A DNA stretch of 64,000 bases from assembly GCA_011033025.1 (NCBI GenBank), contig WFMF01000041.1:640706-704705 (forward strand). The letters run 5' to 3'. Made by a program: the position numbers and the translations under genes. The notes beneath the pieces are model-generated. The model saw nothing but the letters and a program-made list of their open reading frames with translations, was not told where the DNA came from and ran no database searches. The stretch's first letter is position 1. Every line of letters begins with the position of its first letter. This stretch comes from Beroe forskalii (lineage: Eukaryota; Ctenophora; Nuda; Beroida; Beroidae). Below, one piece after another: positions 55,401-64,000 of the stretch.

Positions 55401-58400
55401 GTGGGCCCCGGAGTGGCGGAGTCTGGGATGGGCACCGGAGTTAGGATGGGCCCAGAGTCTGGGATCAGCCCGGAGTCTTGGATGGGCCCCGGAGTCTGGG
55501 ATGGGCCCCGGAGTCTGGGATGGGCCCCGGAGTCTGGGATGGGCCCCGGAGTCTGGGATGGGACCCGGAGTCTGGGATGGGCCCCGGAGTCTGGGATGGC
55601 CCCCGGAGTCTGGGATGGGACCCGGAGTCTGGGATGGGACCCGGAGTCTGGGATGGGACCCGGAGTCTGGGATGGGCTCTGGGATAGTGGGATGGGCCCC
55701 GGAGTCTGGGATGGGCTCCAGAGACTGGAATGGGCCCCAGAGTCTGGATGGGGTCTGGGATCGGCCCGGAGTCTGGGATGGGCCCCAGAGTCTGGGATGG
55801 GCCCCGGGGTCTGGGATGGGACCTGGAGTCTGGGATGGGACCCGGGGTCTGGGATCAGCCCGGAGTCTGGGATGGGCCCCAGAGTCTGGGATGGGCCCCG
55901 GAGTTTGGGATGGCCCCAGAGTCTGGGATGGGCCCCGGAGTCTGAGATGGGACCCGGAGTCTGAGATGGGACCCGGAGTCTGAGAAGGGACCCGGAGTCT
56001 GGGATGGGCCTCGGAGTCTGGGATGGGCTCTGGGATAGTGGGATGGGCCCCGGAGTCTGGGATGGGCTCCAGAGACTGGAATGGGCCCCAGAGTCTGGGA
56101 TGGGGTCTGGGATCGGCCCGGAGTCTGGGATGGGCCCCAGAGTCTGGAATGGGCCCCGGGGTCTGGGATGGGACCTGGAGTCTGGGATGGGACCCGGAGT
56201 CTGGGATGGGACCCGGAGTCTGAGATGGGACCCGGAGTCTGGGATGGGCCTCGGAGTCTGGGATGGGCCCCGGAGTCTGGGATGGGCCCAAAGTCTGGGA
56301 TGAGCCCCGGAGTCTGGGATGGACATCGGAGTCTGGGATGGGCCCCAGAGTCTGGGATGGGCCCCAGAGTCTGGGATGGGCCCCAGAGTCTGGGATGGGC
56401 CCCAGAGTCTGGGATGGGGTCTGGGGTCTGGGATGGGCCCCGGAGTCTGGGATAGGCCCCGGAGTCTGGGATGGGCCCCGGAGTCTGGGATGGGCCCCGG
56501 AGTCTGGGATGGCCCCGGAGTCTGGGATGGCCCCGGAGTCTGGGATGGGCTCCGGAGTCTGGGATGGGACCCGGAGTCTGGGATGGGCACCGGAGTTAGG
56601 ATGGGCCCGGAGTCTGGGATGGGCCCCAGAGTCTGGGATGGGCCCGGAGTCTGGGATGGGCTCCGGAGTCTGGGATGAGCCCCAGAGTCTGGGATGGGGT
56701 CTGGGGTCTGGGATGGGGTCTGGGGTCTGGGATGGGGTCTGGGGTCTGGGATGGGCCCCGAAGTCTGGGATGGGCCCCGGAGTCTGGGATGGCCCCGGAG
56801 TCTGGGATGGGCTCCGGAGTCTGGAATGGGCCCCAGAGTCTGGGATCGGGTCTGGGATCGGCCCGGAGTCTGGGATGGGACCCGGAGTCTGGGATGGGCC
56901 CCGGAGTCTGGGATGGCCCCGGAGTCTGGGATGGCACCGGAGTCTGGGATGGGCTCCGGAGTCTGGAATGGGCCCCAGAGTCTGGGATCGGGTCTGGGAT
57001 CGGCCCGGAGTCTGGGATGGGACCCGGAGTCTGGGATGGGACCCGGAGTCTGAGATGGGACCCGGAGTCTGGGATGGGCACCGGAGTTAGGATGGGCCCG
57101 GAGTCTGGGATGGGCTCCGGAGTCTGGGATGAGCCCCAGAGTCTGGGATGGGGTCTGGGATGGGCCCCGGAGTCTGGGATGGGCCCCGGAGTCTGGGATG
57201 GTCCCGGAGTCTGGGATGGGCTCCGGAGTCTGGAATGGGCCCCAGAGTCTGGGATCGGGTCTGGGATGGGCCCGGAGTCTGGGATGGGACCCAGAGTCTG
57301 GGATGGGACCCGGAGTCTGAGATGGGACCCGGAGTCTGGGATGGGCCTCGGAGTCTGGGATGGCCCCGGAGTCTGGGATGGGCCCCGGAGTCTGGGATGG
57401 CCCCGGAGTCTGGGATGGGCTCTGGGGTCTGGGATGGGCCCGGAGTCTGGGATGAGCCTCGGAGTCTGGGATGGGCCCCAAAGTCTGGGATGGCCCCGGA
57501 GTCTGGGATGGGCCCCGGAGACTGGGATGGTCCCCATAGTCCGGGATGGGCTCCGGAGTCTGGGATGGGCTCCGGAGTCTGGGATGGGTCCCAGGGTCTG
57601 GGATGGGGTCTGGTGTCTGGGATGGGCCCGGAGTCTGGGATGGGATCCGGAGTCTAGGATGGGCCCCGGAGTCTGGGATGGCCCCGGAGTCTGAGATGGG
57701 ACCCGGAGTCTGGGATGGGCCCCGGAGTCTGGGATGGGCCCCGGAGTCTGGGATGGGCTTCGGAGTCTGGGATGGGCCCCAGAGTCTGGGATGGGCTCCG
57801 GAGTCTGGGATGGGCCCCAGAGTCTGGGATATTGGGATGGGACCCGGAGTCTAGGATGGGCCCCGGAGTCTGGGATGGCCCCAGAGTCTGGGATGGGGTC
57901 TGGTGTCTGGGATGGGCCCGGAGTGTGGAATGGGACCCGGAGTCTGGGATGGGACCCGGAGTCTGGGATGTCCCCGGAGTCTGGGATGGGACCCGGAGTC
58001 TAGGATGGCAACCGGAGTCTGGGATGGGGTTCGGAGTCTGGGATGGGGTCTGGGATGGGATGGGCCCCGGTGTCTGGGATGGCCCCGGAGTCTGGGATGG
58101 CCCCGGAGTCTGGGATGGGACCCAGAGTCTGGGATGGCCCCGGAATCTGGGATGACCCCGGAGTCTTGGATGGGACCCGGAGTCTGGGATGGGCACCGAA
58201 GTCTGGGATGGGGTCTGGGATGGGACCCAGAGTCTGCGATGGGCCCCGGAGTCTGGGATGGGCCCCGGAGTCTGGGATGGGGTCCAGAGTCTGGGATGGG
58301 GTCTGGGATGGGCCCCGGAGTCTGGGATGGCCCCGGAGTCTGGGATGGGCCCCGGAGTCTGGGATGGGCCCCGGAGTCTGGGATGGGCCCGGAGTCTTGG

Positions 58401-60003
58401 GTGGGACCCGGAGTCTGGGATGGGCCCCGGAGTCTGGGATGGCCCCGGAGTCTTGGATGGGACCCGGAGTCTTGGATGGGACCCGGAGTCTGGGATGGGC
58501 CCCGGAGTCTGGGGTGGGCCCCGGAGTCTTGGATGGGACCCGGAGTCTTGGATGGGACCCGGAGTCTGGGATGGGCCCCAGAGTCTGGGATGGGCCCCGG
58601 AGTCTGGGATGGGATCCGGAGTCTGGGATGGGCCCCGGAGTCTGGGATGGGCCCCGGAGTCTGGGATGGGCCCCGGAGTCTGGGATGGCCCCGGTGTCTG
58701 GGATGGCCCCGGAGTCTGGGATGGCCCCGGAGTCTGGGATGGCCCCGGAGTCTGGGATGGCCCCGGAGTCTGGGATGGGACCCGGAGTCTGGGATGGGAC
58801 CCGGAGTCTGGGATGGGCCCCTGAGTCTGGGATGGCCCCGAAGTCTTGGATGGGACCCGGAGTCTGGGATGGGCCCGGAGTCTGGGATGGAAACCGGAGT
58901 CTGGGATGGGGTCCGGAGTCTGGGATGGGACCCGGTGTCTGGGATGGCCCCGGAGTCTGGGATGGGCCCCGGAGTCTGGGATGGCCCCGGAGTCTGGGAT
59001 GGGCCCCGGAGTCTGGGATGGGCCCCGGAGTCTGGGATGGCCCCGGAGTCTGGGGTGGGACCCGGAGTCTGGGATGGGACCCGGAGTCTGGGATGGGGTC
59101 CGGAGTCTGGGATGAGGTCCGGAGTCTGGGATGGGGTCTGGGATGGCCCCGGAGTCTGGGATGGCCCCGGAGTCTGGGATGGGCCCGGAATCTGGGATGG
59201 GCCCCGGAGTCTGGGATGGGGTCCGGAGTCTGGGATGGGGTCCGGAGTCTGGGATGGGGTCTGGGATGGGACCCGGAGTCTGGGATGGCCCCGGAGTCTG
59301 GGATGGCCCCGGAGTCTGGGATGGGACCTGGAGTCTGGGATGGGCCCCGGAGTCTGGGATGGCCCCGGAGTCTGGGATGGGCCCCATAGTCTGGGATGGG
59401 CCCCGGAGTCTGGGATGGGCCCCGGAGTCTGGGATGGGCCCCGGAGTCTGGGATGGCCCCGGAGTCTGGGATGGGCCCCGGAGTCTGGGATGGCCCCGGA
59501 GTCTGGGATGGGACCCGGGGTCTGGGATGGGCCCGGAGTCTGGGATGGCCCCGGAGTCTGGGATGGGACCCGGGGTCTGGGATGGGCCCGGAGTCTGGGA
59601 TGGGCCCCGGAGTCTGGGATGGGCCCGGAGTCTGGGATGGGACCTGGAGTCTGGGATGGGACCCGGAGTCTGGGATGGGACCCGGAGTCTGGAATAGGTC
59701 CCGGAGTCTGGGATGGGACCCGGAGTCTGGGATGGGCCCGGAGTCTGGGATGGGACCTGGAGTCTGGGATGGGACCTGGAGTCTGGGATGGGCCCCGGAG
59801 TCTGGGATGGGCCCGGAGTCTGGGATGGGACCTGGAGTCTGGGATGGGACCCGGAGTCTGGGATGGGACCCGGAGTCTGGAATAGGTCCCGGAGTCTGGG
59901 ATGGGCCCCGGAGTCTGGGATGGGCCCGGAGTCTGGGATGGGACCCGGAGTCTGGAATAGGTCCCGGAGTCTGGGATGGGACCCGGAGTCTGGGATGGGC
60001 CCC
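55401..60003. repeat. 4.6 kb GC-rich minisatellite, 18/19-bp unit
   Basis: About 240 units of ggagtctgggatgggcccc (19 bp) and its 18-bp form ggagtctgggatggcccc, with variants in the last 4-5 bases (gaccc, gtccg, gtctg, ctccg). The units lack stops in most frames on both strands, so many long overlapping open frames appear: PSQTPGPIPDSG-type on the minus strand, GVWDGPRSLGWAPESGMG-type on the plus. They shift frame at each 18/19 change, overlap completely and have no flanking exon structure. I treat them all as artefacts. The plus strand has regularly spaced GGG runs. Confidence 0.95.
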
Positions 60004-60574
60004 TGGAAACACCCTCCAATGTTAAACTGGACTTGACACCTCGGAATGTAGGAGGGATGTGTTATGCAAATGAAACCAGGCTTCCTGACGGACTAGGTGA
60101 CTGGCATATGGCCCTGGGGAGTGAAATGGACTTGTTCCTATCCGTCCGGCTTCAGCCTCCCCTTCTAAGAATAAAGAAGGTAAATTATAACCATTAAAGA
60201 ATAAGAATTCACATCATGGTCAAATTACATTCGTAATGAAAGACCCTTCATAAAAGATTGAAATAAAAAGTTAAATATTAGAAATGTATGGAAGGGCCAA
60301 AGAAATAATGTCTCCCCTCTTTTTCACTCCAATTTTCCCATTTACTGCAACAGCCCAGCATACCGGGCTTAATGTTATTGTTAGTATTGAGGCTTCAAAT
60401 CTTTCGAACAATTTTAATTTATTGCTGAATTACTGAATTAGACAAAATAAAATCTACGTCAAATGAATTTCAATTTCAATACAGATAATTGTACTATTGT
60501 CCCTTTTCAGCTCAAGACTATGCAGCGAACCCCACATCGAGACCTCTTTGTGGTCTTTTTCATCTACTCATTCT
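60004..60574. other. Between the minisatellite and the small secreted gene; no other gene supported
   Basis: Mostly AT-rich 3' flank of the minus-strand gene, including its poly(A) signal at 60418-60423. Open frames at 60041-60190 on both strands have no recognisable motif. Confidence 0.5.
60418..60423 (-). terminator. Polyadenylation signal for the small secreted protein gene
   Basis: tttatt on the plus strand, i.e. AATAAA on the minus strand, ~150 nt after the stop codon. Confidence 0.5.
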
Positions 60575-60880
60575 CTAAGCATTGTGAGACCTCTTCCTCA
60601 ATTTCCGTGCTGCCTCTGCATCACCTCCTTCTGGGAAGACCAGTTCGTTACACTGTTTCACGGTGAGCCCGATTTCCTCAGCACACGGCACTATTTCCTG
60701 GTCAATGCACGCCCACAAGGCTTTGGCGTCTTCGTCTTGAGGATCGCGGTGATCTTTGCAGGGTTCCCAGGCGTTCCACATGCATTCAAAACACTTGTCC
60801 TCGTCTGTTACTGCTTCCAATTCAGCTTGAGGTGCTAAGAACAAGCAGCTAAGTGCCAGAGCCACCAAAACAACCTTCAT
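60575..60880 (-). CDS. Small secreted six-cysteine protein, single exon
   Basis: 101 residues. Residues 1-19 form a signal peptide (MKVVLVALALSCLFLAPQA). The mature part is acidic with six Cys spaced C-x2-C-x7-C-x16-C-x7-C-x10-C (KCFECMWNAWEPC, WACIDQEIVPC, VKQCNELV), so up to three disulfides. It ends in a basic tail (RKLRKRSHNA) with possible dibasic cleavage sites. The short upstream sequence and the poly(A) signal ~150 nt downstream support a compact one-exon gene. I do not recognise the family. A secreted peptide or small helical Cys-rich protein is all that can be said. Confidence 0.65.
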   Translation of the reverse strand: MKVVLVALALSCLFLAPQAELEAVTDEDKCFECMWNAWEPCKDHRDPQDEDAKALWACIDQEIVPCAEEIGLTVKQCNELVFPEGGDAEAARKLRKRSHNA

Positions 60881-61316
60881 GTCTTATCTAGTCTTCAAGA
60901 GATAGAATGGTGAATAAATTAAAAATGCATGAGCGATCTACTGTTACTACTCTGGTCAATTAGTTATTTAACATTATAATACCTTGGCTGTTTGGTATAG
61001 TAGTCGATTTTTATTCAATCAAAATTTGAAACAAAAAAGTCACACAGCGCAAGTCATGTCAATAAATAGGCAGTAGAGACTGAAGCGAGGGAAAAAATAA
61101 AATGGGGTTGATGAAAAATGATCAACTTGCGGTTGAGGGGTGATCTGGAAATGAAAGGGGTAATAATGAAGTGGACCAATTGTCAGGGGTGCCTTTTAAA
61201 GCCCAGCAGTACCCAATGACATTGCGATGCCCGAACTCGGATCTGCACCTCTGTATTATTTTCATGTCGAAATTACTATGATCTGCCTTGGGCGCTGTCC
61301 TTTTGACTCGAGTAGG
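60881..61316. other. No gene recognised
   Basis: AT-rich upstream flank of the small secreted gene, up to the start of the duplicated segment. No structure seen. Confidence 0.5.
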
Positions 61317-62563
61317 GTAAGCTATGGTATTTACTTGAATTTGAAACTAGCGTATAATACAAACTAATAATGATAATACAACTATAATAATATAATGATA
61401 ATACGACTAATGATAATAATATTTACATGTGTCACGTATCGCTCACTGCTAGTTATGTAAATCCAGCGGCGGTCAATGACCAGTCATTCGAAGGACCCTC
61501 CACGTAAACGCCCCCTATTAATCCACCCTTTCAAATGGGTGTGCACCGAAAACGCATCCTAAACACACCTTTAATCAAGCAATGACACTATTGAACCTTC
61601 AGCGCCGCCTGCTCCCCCGAATGCACCGTTGGCATCCACTGTAAACTTACAAATGTCCCTACATGCACCCTATATCCTATGTTTGCCTCACTGCAAATAA
61701 GTCAACATTCCCTGAGATAATATTGTCCCTCGATTTGAGGTTTCTTGACCCCCTGACATATAATAAAACGGTTTTCCATATAAAATTGTGATAATACCGA
61801 GATAATATCTTTGGGCAAAGATGTTATCTACCAATAATGTCGTTTTATCGACCAAATCTCTAATATAATTTCGCAACCTCTGTACGTCCGTCACGTTTTT
61901 TGTCCTTTTGAAGACACATTTTAAAGCATGCACGTGCAGTATGGATATATGCGCGCGCGTTGCTATGGTTGCATATTACGCGCGTTGCTTCATAACTTTT
62001 GATCTGATTGGAATTTCTCGATGCGGTAAAATGTATTTGGTTGATTTGAATTTCGCGAACGAGGTGCTGCGTAGCAGCACCGAGTGAGCTGTGTATTTGC
62101 AGGCCCAACGGGCCTGCTAGTCTCTGATATAATTTCGCAACCTCTGTATTATGTACGTCCGTCACGTTTTTTGTCCTTTTGACTTTTGTAGACACATTTT
62201 GAAGTGTGCACGTGCAGTATGGATATATGCGTGCGCGTTGCTATGGTTACATATTGCGCGCGCACGTTCATTTCTGGTCAATGCTGTTTTGAATACGTTG
62301 ATCCGTAATAACTTTTGATCTGATTGGAATTTTTTAATGCCGTGCAAAGTATTCATTTTCAATTAATATGAAAATTTGCGAACGAGGTGCTGCGTAGCAG
62401 CGCCGAGTGAGTTAGGTATTTGCAGGCCCAACTGGCCTGCTAGTCTCTAATATAATTTCGCAACCTCTGTACTATTTTGTACGTAGTAACGTCTTTTGTC
62501 CTTTTGTAGACACATTTTGGAGCGCCCACGTGCAGTATGGATATAGGCGCGCGCGTTGCTATG
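61317..62563. repeat. ~1.25 kb segmental tandem duplication, copy 1
   Basis: Starts gtaagctatggtatttactt and is repeated from 62564 at high identity. It contains an AT-rich first part (~540 bp) and then Helitron-like units at 61857-62120, 62121-62443 and a partial one from 62444. The junction shows microhomology around ctatgg. Confidence 0.88.
61857..62443. mobile_element. Head-to-tail Helitron-like units (array 1)
   Basis: Unit 1 (264 bp, 61857-62120) and unit 2 (323 bp, 62121-62443) start TCTCTAATATAATTTCGC or TCTCTGATATAATTTCGC and end in a hairpin then CTAG: gcaggccc-aac-gggcctgc / TAG. A second hairpin, ggtgctgc-gta-gcagcacc, lies ~35 bp upstream of it. The first unit is preceded by A. 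A 5' TC, a 3' hairpin plus CTRR, and insertion next to A/T are Helitron hallmarks. The usual ~10-nt gap between hairpin and CTRR is absent. No RepHel frame, so non-autonomous. Confidence 0.6.
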
Positions 62564-63827
62564 GTAAGCTATGGTTTTTACTTGAATTTGAAAATAGCGT
62601 ATAATATAAACTAATAATGATAATATAACTATAATAATATAATGATAATACGACTAATGATAATAATATTTACATGTGTCACGTATCGCTCACTGCTAGT
62701 TATGCCGATCAAATCTTAGAGTAAATCCAGCGGCGGTCAATGACCAGTCATTCGAAGGACCCTCCACGTAAACGCCCCCTATTAATCCACCCTTTCAAAT
62801 GGGTGTGCACCGAAAACGCATCCTAAACACACCTTTAATCAAGCAATGACACTATTGAACCTTCAGCGCCGCCTGCTCCCCCGAATGCACCGTTGGCATC
62901 CACTGTAAACTTACAAATGCCCCTACATGCACCCTATATCCTATGTTTGCCTCACTGCAAATAAGTCAACATTCCCTGAGATAATATTGTCCCTCGATTT
63001 GAGGTTTCTTGGCCCCCTGACATATAATAAAACGGTTTTCCATATAAAATTGTGATAATACCGAGATAATATCTTTGGGCAAAGATGTTATCTACCAATA
63101 ATGTCGTTTTATCAACCAAATCTCTAATATAATTTCGCAACCTCTGTACGTCCGTCACGTTTTTTGTCCTTTTGAAGACACATTTTGAAGCATGCACGTG
63201 CAGTATGGATATATGCGCGCGCGTTGCTATGGTTGCATATTGCGCGCGTTGCTTCATAACTTTTGATCTGATTGGAATTTCTCGATGCGGTAAAATGTAT
63301 TTGGTTGATTTGAATTTCGCGAACGAGGTGCTGCGTAGCAGCACCGAGTGAGCTGTGTATTTGCAGGTCCAACGGGCCTGCTAGTCTCTAATATAATTTC
63401 GCAACCTCTGTATTATGTACGTCCGTCACGTTTTTTGTCCTTTTGACTTTTGTAGACACATTTTGAAGTGTGCACGTGCAGTATGGATATATGCGTGCGC
63501 GTTGCTATGGTTACATATTGCGCGCGCACGTTCATTTCTGGTCAATGCTGTTTTGAATACGTTGATCCGTAATAACTTTTGATCTGATTGGAATTTTTTA
63601 ATGCCGTGCAAAGTATTCATTTTCAATTAATATGAAAATTTGCGAACGAGGTGCTGCGTAGCAGCGCCGAGTGAGCTGTGTATTTGCAGGCCCAACTGGC
63701 CTGCTAGTCTCTAATATAATTTCGCAACCTCTGTACTATTTTGTACGTAGTAACGTCTTTTGTCCTTTTGTAGACACATTTTGGAGCGCCCACGTGCAGT
63801 ATGGATATAGGCGCGCGCGTTGCTATG
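62564..63827. repeat. Segmental tandem duplication, copy 2
   Basis: Same order as copy 1, offset 1247 bp at the start and 1264 bp after a 17-bp insertion near 62705. The right limit is taken by analogy with the copy 1 breakpoint (..gcgcgttgctatgg). Confidence 0.8.
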
Positions 63828-64000
63828 GTTGCATATTGCGCGAGCATTTCTGTTTAATGCTGTTTTGAATACGTTGATCCGTAATAACTTTTGATATGAT
63901 TGGAATTTTTTGATGCGGTAAAAAGTATTGAGTTGATTTGAATTTTGCGTAGTGCGTAGCAGCGCCGAGTGAGCTGGGTATTTGCAGGCCTAACGGGCCT
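63121..64000. mobile_element. Head-to-tail Helitron-like units (array 2, runs off the window)
   Basis: Units at 63121-63384 (264 bp), 63385-63707 (323 bp) and 63708 to beyond 64000, each starting TCTCTAATATAATTTCGC. The first two end in a gcagg..cctgc hairpin and CTAG. The third reaches its terminal hairpin at the window edge. Confidence 0.6.

Noticed and set aside
55311-60036. Dozens of long open frames (up to ~720 codons) on both strands, Pro/Ser-rich or Gly/Trp-rich
   Set aside because: All lie in the 18/19-bp minisatellite, overlap in several frames on both strands and lack exon structure. They are explained by a stop-free repeat unit.
1-64000. CRISPR arrays, bacterial operons, tRNA or rRNA genes
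   Set aside because: The sequence is eukaryotic and intron-rich; the repeats lack direct-repeat/spacer regularity, and no convincing tRNA or rRNA core was recognised by eye.

Overview
The window is animal nuclear DNA. Its genes are intron-rich, with GT-AG junctions that keep reading frame, and they belong to animal-type families: a CCDC13-like coiled-coil protein, an NAB/NCD1-domain protein, mitochondrial short-chain acyl-CoA dehydrogenase (ACADS), macoilin and an integrin alpha. The very high load of Ty3/Gypsy, LINE, Helitron-like, foldback and inverted-repeat elements, and a papain/C-type-lectin/sushi protein that I do not know from vertebrates, suggest a non-vertebrate, probably marine, metazoan. 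I cannot name the species or phylum.

Layout. 0-2 kb: 5' part of a CCDC13-like gene (minus strand, running off the left edge). 3.4-4.9 kb: NCD1-domain coiled-coil protein (minus). 5.8-24.8 kb: a complete eight-exon ACADS gene (minus); all exon junctions keep frame and give about 424 residues. Its intron 6 is 16.3 kb long. It holds a 10.8 kb Ty3/Gypsy element in the opposite orientation (6663-17441, TG..CA LTRs, 4-bp target duplication) and a nested plus-strand gene for a secreted papain-like protease fused to a C-type lectin and a sushi domain (19250-21971), itself interrupted by an inverted-repeat element. 25.3-26.1 kb: secreted orphan protein. 26-32.6 kb: repeats only. 32.6-36.4 kb: 3' part of a macoilin gene (plus), with a 2.2 kb inverted repeat in one intron. 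37.2-38.9 kb: integrin alpha stalk, transmembrane and tail exon (minus). 39-55 kb: essentially gene-free, rich in palindromes, foldback structures, a LINE remnant and tandem arrays. 55.4-60.0 kb: a 4.6 kb, 18/19-bp GC-rich minisatellite that is open in nearly all frames on both strands and is not a gene. 60.6-60.9 kb: small secreted six-cysteine protein (minus). 61.3-64 kb: two tandem copies of a ~1.25 kb segment carrying head-to-tail Helitron-like units.

The host genes are housekeeping or structural and form no operon or pathway. The most notable signals are: (1) a gag-pol junction with a T_TTA_AAC slippery heptamer in the right phase plus a downstream stem; (2) a four-copy 36-bp repeat that multiplies the 5' splice site of the giant ACADS intron; (3) the papain-lectin-sushi fusion, split beside its catalytic Asn region; (4) long inverted repeats, including a perfect 88-bp palindrome; (5) the tandem Helitron-like units. 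Everything was read by eye from the sequence. Family assignments rest on recognised motifs, not on database searches.
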